Positions 13,401-24,480 are shown, counted from the first letter of the stretch. The stretch: DNA of 64,000 bases from Branchiostoma floridae (GCF_000003815.2 NC_049982.1:25483508-25547507); one strand, 5' to 3'. Made by a program: numbers and translations. Notes: a model not told the origin generated them from the sequence alone.

Positions 13401-16400
13401 TGATAATGAGTTGGAATTAGCAACACCTTAACATCTCAAAATCTTCCTCTTACATTAACGAAGCAATGTATATATAATGCTCGCCGATAAGACATGGTAC
13501 TGAGATTTTATGAACAAAACATTTTGGGGTCCGTTTGGACCCCACTCGGTCATTTTAGTCGCAAAAAAAGGTCGGGTGCTTGAGGGTTAACTCACCATGT
13601 TTATATAAAGATATATCACAAATTGCATCAGAAGGAACTTATTTTGTAATGAAAAATAATGCATATTCATTGTGGGTCAACAAGTTTTACAAAACCTGTT
13701 TAATGTGCCAATAATTCATGTGACATAAATGAAGTAAATGAAGATAATGAAGTAAATTTCCAATATCCCCTTTTGCTGCATTTCCTACTGAAGAAGCTAG
13801 GTGTCGCTCTCAGCAGTTCAGTCATAAAATACGCGGCAATGCACAGCTTTTCTTAAAAGATTTCTTGTTTTTGTTCCAATGTCAACGAAAGATCTGCATC
13901 TGCAATTTGCTTTTTGATCACTAGGAGTCGCTGTGAGACCGTGGGGGAACCGAGGCCGCATCTTGAAAATGAGACATTTTGTTGTTGTTATAACCTTAAC
14001 TGTTTACACAGTTGGTGAATTATAAGCGCGGTATCCATTCTATTTAACTCTATTTTGCTCCTCAAATCGCTTCGTCAGAATTCGGAGCAATAAATGGATC
14101 GAATACCAGAGTTGCGCTAGTTGGGGAGGAGGGAGGGCAACTTCCAACCATGTTAGATAGCCGTGTTGACCGTTTCACACTTTTCTTGCTTACGCTGGGC
14201 CACTGTAAGGTGTATGGAGTGATTCCTGCATTCATTCATTGTCTACACAATGCAAATGTTCATGTCCTTGGTGCTGAAAACCTTCCATACAAAGGTAAAC
14301 AAACTTGTCCCCGCCGCTGAACACCGTACACCATTTTGCGAACATACTTGTCCTTGGTGCTGAACACCCGCACAATTACAAGTAAGCACACTCGAGTCCC
14401 TACACAGTGATTTTCCTCGACGATATACAGCACAACATGTATCAATCCCTGGGTGCTCAAATCAGGAAAAAGTCATGATTTTTTTTCAGTTTGCCTTTAG
14501 TTTTTGTGAGATGTTCTCCATAATTACAGGTTCATCAAAAGACCATAGCTGTGGCAGCCTATTTCCTGGCTCTTGGTACTCTGAATCTCTCCTCTCAAAA
14601 TCGGCTTAGGCCACAATAAGTGAACTTTATGGATGACATCGTCTGCACTTTAGTTAATGAGCAAAAAAAAAGTTTGAAAAAAACAATAAGATGCCTACAT
14701 TTTCAAATTCAGGCCATAAACCTTGTAGCAAGAATTGAACTGATAAAACATTGTGTCGCAGTCTTTTGTGTAAACAAGCAGCAACAAGGTTGGCAACCTT
14801 CCTCTGTATGCTCAATACTAATAGAATCAGTGTCAACGACAAAAGAAAATGGATATTGTCTGAAACGTCTGACCGTTTCCAAAATCCTATCCAGTTGCTT
14901 GTCCTTTTGAGTAATTTTATATTTGGCACATCTTATTACCCGGGTGTCTAACAGTTAACCTTCATTTGCGTTTTCTGTATGATTGTCCATGTCAGGTGGC
15001 CTTCATGCCCAGAAGCCATGGTCCGTGCCGCAGCAGTGTTCTACACGGACAGATCTATGCAGTGGGAGGGAACGACGGAGGCCCGCTGGCAGACGTGGAT
15101 AGGTACGATCCGCTCACCAACTTCTGGGAGGAGATCCAGCCCATGCCAAAAGCACTGAACGACTTTGTGATAGCTGCGTGTGGAGGTATCATGTTACTGC
15201 ATTGATTTTTCTTATAATGCCAGTAATTTTTTTTAGTTCTATTTTTTCATACATATTTTTTCTCCTCTTTTTTCTACCTTTCTTATCACTCATTCCATTC
15301 CATTCACCCAATAACTCATTCATTCTCCCAGTTGCTCATCCATCCATTTACAAACCAACCAACCCATCATTCATCCATTCTTAAATGTATTCCCAACCAA
15401 ACATCCATTATTCCATACACCATTCAACCCACCCATCCATTTACCCATGCACTAATTCATTCACCCATCTACTCTTTTATCCATCCTCCCACTCATCCAT
15501 TCATTCACCCACCACTAAACCCACCCAGTCAACAACCCATTCACTCATCCATCCTTTTACCCAACCATTCATCCATCCACTAACCTGCTTACCCATCCAT
15601 TCATCCCTTTACGAAGTCCTCTCTACTGAATCTGTTCAGTGAAATAACCCCATTATTGTTGTCTTGCCCAGGGAAGTTGTTTGTGTTTGGTTGTTCCTCT
15701 AACTGGAGCGAGGCGGAGACTCCTGAGCTGCAGCAGTACGACCCTGACCTTGAGGAGTGGAAGGTCCTGCGCTGTCCCTCCATGCCTCACTGGGACGATG
15801 TGCCCCAGGCTGTCACCATGAACGGCAGGATCTACTTTGTACAAACAACCAGCAATAAGGTCAGTATCCTTCCTCTGTATGACATAGAATTGTGGTACAT
15901 GAACATATAAACCATTCAGGTACAAATGAAATATCTGCTCTATGTGGAGAGGTGGTTCTGTTGACAAGGTTCTTGATGAAAAATTGAAATGGGAAAATTA
16001 TCTAAGGGACCTGGTCAAAAGGTGTCCACACTAGCCAGGTAGTTCTTTTGTAGAGGTGGTCTCTTGAACAGTACTGTAAAATTTGTTACAGTATTGTACC
16101 AACTGTACTACTAGTACTCCCAAACGGCAACAAATGTGCATATACATGTAGCAGGAAATTGAACACAGGAAATAAAATAACCTTTGATAACCTATTCTTG
16201 GATCTTTGACCTAACTTCCTGTTGGTATCCCCAATGTCTAGCATGTGAAATTACACACAAACACACCAAAAACCATGTGTAATCTTTGTTGCCAGGGCTA
16301 TGACTTGCTGAAATGGATAACGTTGTATTAATAAGCAATACATTAATGTGTTTCAGGTGGATGTGTATGCACCTCCGATGAACAAATTTAGCCAACTGGC

Positions 16401-16611
16401 GCCGATGAACAACCTCCACCACGAGGGGAGTATCGTGGTGTGGCAGGACCGTCTCCACGCCATCGGCGGCACGGACGGCTCCGACAACTTCACCGAAGAA
16501 GTGGAAGCCTACGACGTAAACACGGACACATGGAACATTGTTGCCAATCTATCGGATCCAAAACGCATCCCGTGGTGTACCAGCATCTTCCTTCGGCTGA
16601 GTGGAAACTGA
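10404..16611 (+). CDS. BTB-BACK-Kelch protein (KLHL family), complete, five exons
   Basis: A Kelch-like protein, normally a substrate adaptor of Cullin-3 ubiquitin ligases. Coding exons 10404-10943, 11322-11870, 14996-15185, 15672-15859 and 16357-16611 join in frame to 573 aa, the usual KLHL size. The BTB domain covers about residues 10-130 (YYDVVICVGREEIPCHRVVLAA, then LIDFAYTGQITI). The BACK domain follows (EFLQ|VSKDRLVEYISSDEVNV, VYEAVIMWVKQE, VRLPFLNPRYL) to about residue 245. The C-terminal half is a Kelch propeller with repeats such as IYAVGGNDGG..DVDRYDP..NFWEEIQPMP and LHAIGGTDGSDNFTEEVEAYDVNTDTWN. One blade (GSDYHTALTNVDCYNP) lacks the double glycine. The first exon carries all of the BTB. 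I cannot assign a vertebrate KLHL orthologue. Intron 2 is 3.1 kb and full of repeats. Confidence 0.93.
10985..11060 (+). repeat. Single end of the 2241-2976 transposon family
   Basis: The sequence GGCCCGTTCAGGATACCAAAA in Kelch intron 1 matches the terminal repeat of the element at 2241-2976 with only a few differences. The other terminus is not clear, so I call it a fragment. Confidence 0.4.
12611..13590. mobile_element. piggyBac-like non-autonomous transposon
   Basis: TTAA duplications (12611-12614 and 13587-13590) bound inverted ends CCCTCAAACACCCGA and its counterpart (reverse complement CCCTCAAGCACCCGA). TTAA targets and CCC starts are the piggyBac signature. The 18-bp palindrome GGGGTCCATTTGGACCCC, or a variant, occurs at 12632-12649, 12809-12826 and 13526-13543. 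No transposase frame is present. It lies in Kelch intron 2. Confidence 0.88.
14250..14420 (-). repeat. Inverted copy of the 9970-10305 minisatellite
   Basis: The words 'tgtccttggtgctgaacac' and 'aaacaaacttgtcc' are the reverse complement of the minisatellite upstream of the gene. The two arrays face each other across Kelch exons 1-2. Confidence 0.65.
15290..15610 (+). repeat. (CATTCATCCATCCACC)n-type simple repeat
   Basis: A degenerate array of cattcatccatccaccca words fills Kelch intron 3 and ends about 60 bp before exon 4. The His/Pro/Ser-rich frames across it are artefacts. Confidence 0.9.
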
Positions 16612-17775
16612 GATTGTGCTTTCTTCAGGGTTCAGGGTTTCCAAACAAAATTCCCCTTGCACGTCCAAGACAGATACTTCGGAGCCCAACCAAATACTCT
16701 AAATCTTGCACTATTTTTCCAGCATTTTTCCATCACAAAATTATGACCTTGCGCTACAGTCTCCTTCAGACTGCAAATGTTTGACGTCTTAAAACCTTCT
16801 TCCTTTCCCACCATGAAATTGAATCTCCCCAAAGTTTATTTCTTTCTGACCCCAAAAGAGTGTAGCATGTTTAGAACAGAAAACATTAAAAAAAGTAATC
16901 TGCACTTGCAGTTCCAAGAAAAGCCACCATGAGGCCTGAAATGGACCAGCATGCATAACAAATCTTATGACAATTCATTAATAGGTTCTCGACTTATGTC
17001 CGCCAAAGTAGGTTCTTGCTAAACACACACGCACAAGTGCATGCACACATACACACACACACACACACATTGGTCATCAACAACATGTATATTAAAGAAA
17101 ACTTTTGAACTGGACATGTTGAACTTTTGTGCACTTCCGTGATATGAAACATAGTTGAAACATGTACATGTACATGGAGACAGCACTGTATATCTAACTT
17201 TTAAGTATATATATATATTATGCAATCAAAGTACCATACATGAATCATGATGATTAAATATAAAGTCAATGAATCTTTGAGAAAGGGGACATCTTCATAG
17301 CAAAATGAGTTTTTAATTTTTTATATTTTAGAAGCATTTATTTCTTGATTGAAATTGTAACAGTACAAAGCAGACGATGTACATGTACTATCATATTTTG
17401 AAGCACAGCTGACTTCTCGTTACTACATGTAATACTTGTGTAAAATCACCAGGAAATTATTACATAATCATATCATGTCACAATTCAAATACATGTCTGT
17501 TAATTGCTGATATCATTTCAATATGTACCTCTATATGAACAAACCAATAAAGACAGTGGAAAACAACCTTTGATCAATGATATCTTCACTATTAATCTAT
17601 CACTTAATATTTATCCATTATGCATCATAGAAAACCTTATCCATCTATTTTTAAATAAAAGGTGTTATAAAAGAATGAGTATTATTAAATGATAATCTGA
17701 TATTCAAATAGATACACCAACAAGTTAGAAATTCATACAAAACCATTCCAGTAGATGACACTACTTTGATTTCCT
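16612..17775. other. Convergent spacer between Kelch gene and PXMP4
   Basis: The stops of the two convergent genes are 1.16 kb apart. A (CA)n microsatellite is at 17040-17069 and an (AT) run at about 17205-17220. A plus-strand AATAAA at 17546-17551 could serve the Kelch transcript. TTTATT near 17335 could be the minus-strand signal for PXMP4; if so, the two 3' UTRs overlap. No gene is visible. Confidence 0.45.
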
Positions 17776-20700
17776 CTATATCCTATTATACACAAGAAAG
17801 TCCATGATATTGTGCCAGACATTGCTATCATGGTACAGATATGTCATGGAGGACTGAAGCGAAGGTTGGAGGACGTCCTTATGGTACTCAAACAACCAGA
17901 GCACCACCCCCCACACGGCCGCAGCGAACCACGGGAAGACGTCGTGTTTGGGGGTGGGGACGATCCCCCGCTGGACTGCGAGTCTGGACAGGCCCAACAG
18001 GATCCTGGATAACAGGTACAGGTTGATCTGTGGGGGAAAAAAGTTGTGCTTGTTTGTTTGCTTGTATTGAATTCCTTGTAAACTACCCCATGGCATAACA
18101 TATTAGGTTTGTATTGAAGAGTGCTTATCTGGAAAGACTCATTTCATCCACTCACACCAAGAAGGACCCCTACTCTTTTTCAAGTGTGGCGGGTTGTTAT
18201 ATGTGCTCAACATGTGTGGCTGTCCTGAAATGCAGGTCCTTCCTGAGGGATATCCTAATAGCCCCCTCACATTAGGCGCGATTCGAACGGACGACGAGTC
18301 TGCGAGCTCTAATTTACGAGGAGGCATGACCCTGATGTCAACGAAGAAATGGCATAGTTCCCCCTTCCCGTCAGGGTCATCCCTCCTCGTAATTTACAGC
18401 TCGCACATTAGTCGTCCGATCGATTTTCGCCTAATGTGAGGGGGGTATAAGCAAGGGACTCACAGTTTACACCAGGTCGAGTGAGAAATTACATGTCAAG
18501 TGCCTTTCCCAATGGCATACTAGTAACATTAGGACCTGTCGGGTTCTGAATCGAGAAACCCAATCACAAGGCCACCGTGCCATCTAATTCTGAAGTGAAT
18601 TTCAAAGTGATCTCGAACTAGGTTAGATCTACATTCCTACTGATCAGACAAATGCTACGCAAGGTATTTACAGGTTTAATATACCAGGGAAATTTGTCTA
18701 GCTCTTTTCGTTCAATGACTGAACCACGGCTTAACGTCCCATCCTAAGTACTTCACGTCTTGTACAGTAGCTTGCATGTTGGGTGAGTGACAACAGCTGG
18801 CATTCAAACTCCCAACCTATTGATCCAGAGGCATGGTCACTGACCACTGGACGAGTCAGGCTGACCACAATATTACAAGAGACTCATGATACCCACCTGT
18901 TCATTGATACGGTTGTTCTTCCCAAAGACGTAGTACCCTCCAATGAAGGCAGCTACGAAGGAGTGATACTGCTGAGATTTCTGTTCTGCCTTCTGTAGAA
19001 GTGTTGTCATGGTTTTATACAGGACCACAAACATGGCCAGGTTACGGGCGTGGAGGTGCGTGGCCTCTGCAATGATTTTAAACTTCTCCAATAAGCTGTA
19101 AAAAACAACAAAACAGTCACTGATTGAAGAATTATTCTATTGACTTACTAATACGTGACTGAATCTGATGAACTACGAAAACAAAAGAAAATTACTCTCA
19201 AAGTCTACAATATGCAGAACAGGACTCGAAATGCTTTTTCTGCATACCTGCACTGGTGCAGGTAACATTGAAAATTACCTGCACCAGACAAGTTTTACCT
19301 GCACCCCTCTGAAATTAGGAAGTGTGGATCATACTAAAAATTTTCGGGAACCAATGCTATTTTTTTTTCTTTGATACTTTATAGGTGGTAACAGCCAATG
19401 CAGCTAATAACAATGCATAAACTAATTCTTATAGAACATTTATGTGTAAATCCATCCAGTAGATGAACCAGTGCAGGTTAGGTGCAGGTAGACATCAGAA
19501 ATACCTGCATAGCTCCAATTTTACCTGCACTAACCTGCATATGCAGGTGGTATTTCGAGCCCTGCAGAAGAATGCAAGAAGTTAAAAGTCCTTTATAGTA
19601 TGTTTATAATAGAGTTGTTTTGTTAAGTCATCTTCATCCACTAAAATCTCAGAGTTTCAGACCACTGAGTAGTCAAAAATTGACAGATTAAGATTTGTCA
19701 ATGAATTTTGCAAGAAACACTTTTTTTCATTCTGAATCAGTATTTTGTTGCCCTTTACATGATATAGTTTTGCACTTTGTATTCCAGTTTCTAAATCAAG
19801 GGTTCCACAATTTGATCTGTTCAATAATTTCACAATAATTGCCAGCTAGTGGAAAGGGGGCCTCATGTCATATTTAGCCTCCATACTACCAGTACCAGGG
19901 CTCGAAATTCATTTTTGGGATTAGCTTAGAATACTGGGTGCACCAAAAATGTTTTGGGTGCACCACTTAAATTTAAGTACAATGTCAAAAAAAAACTAAT
20001 AACAAAACTTAGTTACAAGCTATAAAATTCTTAAACAAGTAACATGACAGACATTTTTGTTATCTTTCTAACACATATATGTCAAGAATATGATATATAC
20101 TAGTATACTTGATATCTTTCCATACATAAGCCTAAGAAAATATTTGGGTGCACCCTGTGCACCCACTGAAAAAAATTGGGTGCACAGTTCCAATTTTGGG
20201 TGCACCTGGGTGCACATGCACCCAGTATTTCGAGCCCTGAGTACTTACTAGCATTTAGTGCTCTACAGAAAATAAAAAAGTAATTTGAATTGTACTGAAT
20301 GTCTGGACATGCATGCATGCAGACATAAGATACAATTGATATTATCTAATCTGTTCACATAATAATTCTGTGTGCAGGTGACATGTGCTGTGCACAGCTG
20401 AAATCTTATAAATCAAAGTCCTGGTCACAGGAGGAACAGAATATTCCGTATCCTGAGTACCATCCTATTTCTACCGGGGATCCTTACACTTGCTACCTTA
20501 TCATTTTACCCAGGCTAAATAATTTTTGTGATTGTGACAATAAAAAAGAAGCAAGCAAATCTAAGAACCAAGAAATTAAATTGAGTTGTAGAATGAAATT
20601 TTAACTCATCTTACCTTCCTTCTTTGAAGAGAAATGTCATAACCAGCGCATGTGGAGCACGGATTTTAACTCCGTATCTGGAACATACACAAAAATGTAA

Positions 20701-21978
20701 GTCTCCATTGGAGACTCTCCATATCTGTAAAGCTGGTATTACACACGACTGAAGTTCTGTATATCCGGTATAACCACCCTTTTACTTAGCAAAACACACC
20801 AGCTTTCGTATCTGTACAGTATAGGCAGTAAAGTACAACCTCTGTTCAAATACAACAGCTCCTGAGTCCTTACTTTACTTTATTCAAGTTGTAACAAAAC
20901 AATACACTGTGGGCACTAGGCAGCAAGGCTGGTATTGTGGCCACAGACATATAAATATACAATACGAAATGAACATGTATATATACAATTAATAAAATAG
21001 GAAGATTATTACAATAAAAGCAGGTGTATCTGTTTTTCTATAATGGCCAATATATCTGCAGCCCCTCTGCATAACACACCAGCTTCTGTATCTGCATCAG
21101 TCGACAGAGCCTACAAATGTATCAAACTGGCCAAGGAGTGTCCATTTGCTATTCTCCAAGCAGAGGTTGAGTAGCGGTGATATAGCTAGTAGTTGGGATT
21201 TTTACCGGCTCGCTCCTCTGACTCAACCTCTGCTTGGAGAATATCCATTTGCCACCATTGAATGGACACTCCTTGGTCAGCTACAGTCTCCTTCATCAGC
21301 TTGATAAGTTTATAATTGTAGTATTAATTGTACTAACGTTACATAGTTGTTGTTTTTTATTTGATTTGATTTATTCTGCTTTATAATCATGAGAAAAACA
21401 GCCAGGGCTACCCAACTAGCCGGAGGCTAGTAGTAGTATTATCAAGGAGGTTCCTTTTTTCAACCTCCTTGGTATTATCAAGGGCTACATATTAAGTGCA
21501 TTTGTATCTTGTACCAAAGTAGGTCTGCTTGGAGATTATATCTGTATCTGTATAGCTGGTATAAATTATCCTTACGTCTGCTTGAAAATAGTTTGACCCC
21601 TAAATGGACTTTGGCCTGAGACATGGCGTGGTGTCAGGTCAACTGGTCATATTTTCCTGAGTCTACACTCTATATCTAACGTTATGGTCTTCTTACAGAA
21701 TAATATAGAGCAGAATGTGGAAAGGAGCGCGTAGAAACATGGAGCGAGTTGAGAAAAGTTTGTGACAAGTCTTGTGACTATGAGCTCGGACTTAGCCAAA
21801 GGTCGAAGTCACCTCATAATTTCATCGTCTACAACAAAATGGCACGAAGTGTTACTCACACGATGCCATTTCTGAACCCTTTGATGATAGAGAGAAGTTC
21901 TGTCCAGCGGCCAGAAGCCAGGAGAGTGTTTACAACTTGAACTGCAGGCAAAATCAGCTGATAGCCCGGCGCCGCCAT
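17776..21978 (-). CDS. PXMP4: Peroxisomal membrane protein 4 (PMP24), complete, four exons
   Basis: An integral peroxisomal membrane protein of the Tim17/PXMP4 family; its molecular role is poorly defined in any animal. Coding exons in transcript order are 21978-21860, 20677-20615, 19095-18897 and 18027-17776, giving 210 aa against about 212 in vertebrates. Recognisable blocks are MAAPGYQLILPAVQVVNTLL at the start, IIKGFRNGIVYGVKIRAPHALVMTFLF, THLHARNLAMFVVLYKTM, SFVAAFIGGYYVFGKNNRINEQ, INLYLLSRILLGLSRLAV, and VWGVVLWLFEYHKDVLQPSLQSSMTYLYHDSNVWHNIMDFLVYN. The FRNG and LQPSLQSSMTYLY segments are diagnostic. The start is the only ATG opening the first-exon frame, followed by GCGGCGCCG. Every junction has GT-AG and keeps frame. 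Intron 1 and the others hold several transposon relics. Confidence 0.95.
18040..18600 (-). repeat. SINE-like repeat on the minus strand, split by a MITE
   Basis: The part 18040-18261 (ccccatggcataacatatta, then tcatccactcacaccaagaa) and the part 18446-18600 (aagtgcctttcccaatggca, then a tRNA B-box-like 'ggttctgaatcgagaaacc' readable on the minus strand) match, in order, the unsplit copy at 50445-50790. The palindromic element at 18262-18445 interrupts it, which gives relative ages. Partial copies lie near 2987-3110, 37500-37720, 49040-49190 and 57230-57420. Confidence 0.65.
18262..18445. mobile_element. Palindromic MITE with CCCCCTCACATTAGGCG ends
   Basis: The two arms are near-complementary over about 85 bp: CCCCCTCACATTAGGCG, then the words ggacgac, gcgagct and 'taatttacgaggagg' on the left, and their reverse complements on the right. 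The whole unit can fold into one hairpin. It is inserted inside the SINE-like repeat 18040-18600. Confidence 0.85.
18690..18880 (-). repeat. tRNA-derived SINE remnant, minus strand
   Basis: The minus strand reads 'cgtccagtggtcagtgacc', then 'ggttgggagtttgaatgcc', then 'agctgttgtcactcaccc'. These parallel the A box, B box and body of the SINE at 3541-3755. Diverged and truncated. Confidence 0.5.
19220..19564. mobile_element. Non-autonomous hAT-like element, 5-bp TSD (copy A)
   Basis: The ends CAGGACTCGAAATGC and (reverse complement) CAGGGCTCGAAATACCACC are flanked by the direct repeat CAGAA on both sides (19215-19219 and 19565-19569). The core is filled with 'acctgcac' and 'ggtgcaggt' words in both orientations. 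It lies in PXMP4 intron 2. Confidence 0.8.
19896..20239. mobile_element. Non-autonomous hAT-like element, 5-bp TSD (copy B)
   Basis: The ends CAGGGCTCGAAATTC and (reverse complement) CAGGGCTCGAAATACTGGG are flanked by AGTAC on both sides (19891-19895 and 20240-20244). The core reiterates 'gggtgcacc', not the 'acctgcac' words of copy A. Confidence 0.85.
20870..21040 (-). repeat. Retroelement-like 3' tail, minus strand
   Basis: On the minus strand the segment reads '...aacttgaataaagtaaagta', typical of the A-rich tail of a CR1/L2-type LINE or a partner SINE. A similar tail ('aaagttcattcattcat' on the minus strand) is near 44880-44960. No coding remains. Confidence 0.35.
21127..21280. mobile_element. 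Palindromic MITE with 20-bp inverted ends
   Basis: CTGGCCAAGGAGTGTCCATT at the left matches the reverse complement of the right end with one mismatch. Inside is a second inverted pair, 'attctccaagcagaggttga' and 'tcaacctctgcttggagaat'. It belongs to a group sharing the 'tccaagcagaggtt/tgtt' word, as at 22206-22416 and near 24541. Confidence 0.75.
21443..21471. mobile_element. Minimal 29-bp hairpin with 7-bp direct repeats
   Basis: CAAGGAGGTT and AACCTCCTTG enclose only nine bases, and GTATTAT flanks both sides (21436-21442 and 21472-21478). It looks like the extreme end product of an inverted-repeat element whose core was lost. The same aaggaggtt word occurs inside the element at 22206-22416. 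Confidence 0.5.
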
Positions 21979-22205
21979 GATGGACAGATTTGTTTACTAC
22001 TGTCTCTAACCGGAGTTTGGGGATAGCCCCCTGATCTTCAAGCAGATGTTGGGAAAGGTTAGAATCATTTGTAGCTGCCCTTTTCAGTGTTAAACTGCAC
22101 TTTCTCAGCATTCTCGTAATCTAAGAGGTCCAAACCATGTGTCAATGGGCATAGGAAGGGGTAGTTTTATTCAGAAAACTGTTTTTGAAAGGACTAGCTT
22201 GAATG

Positions 22206-22416
22206 ATCTCCAAGCAGATGTTGGGGTGGTTAATCGTAGTGATTTCGTAGCTGGCCTTTTTTATGTCAAACCAAGGGCATTATACAGTCTTATAAAGCAA
22301 TTAGATTTTCTAACCTCCTTGGTTAAACCGCGTACCTTTTTGAAAGAGACAGCTGGGAAAACCAAGGAGGTTGGGAAAACGTATCAATTTAACATCCCAA
22401 ACATCTGCTTGGAGAT
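22206..22416. mobile_element. MITE with ATCTCCAAGCAGATGTT ends
   Basis: The left end ATCTCCAAGCAGATGTTGGG and the reverse complement of the right end (ATCTCCAAGCAGATGTTTGG) are inverted repeats. A second internal inverted pair uses 'aacctccttggtt' and 'aaccaaggaggtt'. A further single terminus of this family lies at about 22038-22060, and two at 24541-24625. Confidence 0.75.
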
Positions 22417-22680
22417 TAACAAGTGAAGGAAGAACTTTATTTGACAGTTTTGCCAAAACATGTTCAAAGTCGATAAATACAAGGTTCACACAAGCTATCA
22501 CTCACGGAACACAATCTCAGTCTCGCATATCGTTGTAGTAGAAATGAACGAGATTATATGGTCATATATACAAACGTTATGGAAAGTTTGTCTAGTTGCA
22601 TTAGAAATGTGAGTTTATCAAAAAGGGAAATGTGTTTGTACAAGCCTATATATATATATGAAAGATAACGTTATGTCCGT

Positions 22681-22688
22681 ATGTGTGT

Positions 22689-22726
<38 letters not shown>

Positions 22727-22740
22727 CTGTGTGTGTGCGC
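22681..22740 (+). repeat. (GT)n microsatellite
   Basis: An almost pure gt dinucleotide run with a few interruptions (gact, gcgc). It may be polymorphic. Confidence 0.95.
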
Positions 22741-22784
22741 GTGTGGGGAACGCTTCGAAACTGTGGGCTGATATCAATTTAATA

Positions 22785-23235
22785 ATAAGAGAAGTTTATT
22801 TGCAAGTTCGTGCCCGAGGGCTAATTGCAAGTACATGGTATACACATAGTGACAAATTATGGACAGTCATAAACAATATTCTAATCTAATACTAGTGTTG
22901 GCTATTTCTAAACAGGTTGGGTTTGACTTCTTTTTTTGGAAGCAGAGGGAGACGAAAAGCCCCACATTTTCTAAAATTTGTGGTTTCTGCGATTTCAAGA
23001 GAAAAGTAGCTTTCTGTTCGTCTGTCAATGTGGGGAAGTTGGGATAATACTTTGTGACTTCTCTAAACAGAGTAGTTCTTTCGGTTTCGTTGAATGAACA
23101 TTTGGAAATGAAATGTGTTTCGTCTCCCACTGCTTTAGATGTACAGTATTTACAAATTCTTTCACACACTGGTAATCTCTTATATCTCACTCTTTCCACT
23201 TCAAGAGGATGAGCGCTAATTCTGACTTTGCGGAG
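22785..23235 (-). pseudogene. LINE ORF2 C-terminal remnant (CR1/L2/Jockey-like)
   Basis: The minus strand encodes RKVRISAHPLEVERVRYKRL, then a CKYC...DETHFISKC zinc-finger-like pattern, then a NFPTLTDEQKATFLL region. This is the characteristic domain after the reverse transcriptase of many non-LTR retrotransposons (pattern ERxCxxC...DExHFLxxC). The frame starts abruptly, and the reverse transcriptase itself is absent, as expected of a 5'-truncated insertion. Downstream on the minus strand follows a short AT-rich 3' tail with aataaac. Confidence 0.75.
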
Positions 23236-23305
23236 CGCAGTTCGAAATCAATTTAATAAATATTTAAGATTTTTACCATGGTCAATATTGACCGAAGGAG
23301 GTAGC

Positions 23306-23432
23306 CTCTACCATGGTCAGGCTCCGCGGATCGGAAGCTAACATACTGGAAATTGGACAAATCGAGTGACACCAGGGGAGACGGCCGACCAGAGGAGTTT
23401 ATTGAATATTTCCGCGGAGCCTGGTAGAGGCG
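23306..23432. mobile_element. Short palindromic MITE
   Basis: 'CCTCTACCATGGTCAGGCTCCGCGG' without its central six bases is inverted at the right end as CCGCGGAGCCTGGTAGAGG. No clear target duplication was found. Confidence 0.5.
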
Positions 23433-24293
23433 TTACTTCTCTTTTCACACCGTTCTGTCGGTATACAGCACGTCTGTTTGAAATTCAAAAATGACGTTTG
23501 TGTTGGAGTCACCTATAGCTGGGATTAACACGTCTGGCGTCGCCTCTTTGTTTTGTTGATTTTTCCCTTTGTTTTTAATTTCTCTTGTTGTTTTCCATAT
23601 TGCCCACACGCGAGGGTTTTGTTTATCTTGCTCTTGTTGTCCTCTTCATTATGTTTCGCACGTGTGAAATGTCGGGAGCTCTAGCTAGTACATCACCTTC
23701 ATTGTCCAATGCAAATGACTTGACGGTCTTCTTCAAACTACAAAGCAGAGCGCTCAGTGCTGACAATGGAGTGAAGTTGAGCGGCATTTCAACACTAGGT
23801 GTGAACGCACCTGAATTGATGAATTGACGGCCCCGAGACGGCTGAAGAGCGTGTGAACTACTCGTGACTGTGAACCACTAAGTATATTACTTAGATTTAT
23901 CTCGAGATAAAGGGATCAAGACATCTTCAGATCTTGCCGACACTCAGGTGCCGATGTGCTCAGAGTTCCTTTGAGTTCAGACATTAAAAGACTCCAGAAA
24001 ACTCCTGAGAAAGCCAAGACATTGCGCAATTGATGTTAACGTTAGTTCCACAATACATATATGATTATAATGTCATTGTGAAAACTTTAACCAAGGGAAT
24101 GAGACAGAACCTAAGACCCTATAAACGTTATAACGTTATCGCTCAGATGGTTATCGCTAGTACTGGGTAACAGATATAACGTTTAGGACCCGGTTCATTT
24201 TCAGAGTTTTATGCCTGCAACACACAGTACTGTTTCTGAGCATTGCATAGTTTTCATAATTCGCTTCCTCTCACATTCATGAAAATACAATAC

Positions 24294-24480
24294 CAGGGCT
24301 CGAAATACTTTTTTCTGCATACCTGCACTGGTGGTAACATTGAAAATTACCTGCACCAGACAAATTTTACCTGCACCATTCTGAATTTAGGAATTATGGA
24401 TCATACTAAAATTGTTCAAGAACCATTGCACAGCTCCAATTTTACTTGCACTATAAACCTGCATATGCAGGTGGTATTTC
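24294..24480. mobile_element. Truncated hAT-like element (copy C, same core as A)
   Basis: It starts CAGGGCTCGAAATACTTTTT and then follows copy A nearly word for word (tgcatacctgcactggt, attacctgcaccagacaa, cctgcatatgcaggtggtat). It stops at 'ggtatttc' without the final gagccctg, so the right terminus is deleted. Confidence 0.75.

Noticed and set aside
15332-15642. Long His/Pro/Ser-rich open frames
   Set aside because: They are the cattcatccatcc simple repeat read in several frames, with no codon bias and no homology.
23585-23827. An 80-codon open frame with a hydrophobic start
   Set aside because: No family resemblance, no splice partners, and it lies in a repeat-rich spacer. Length is within chance expectation.
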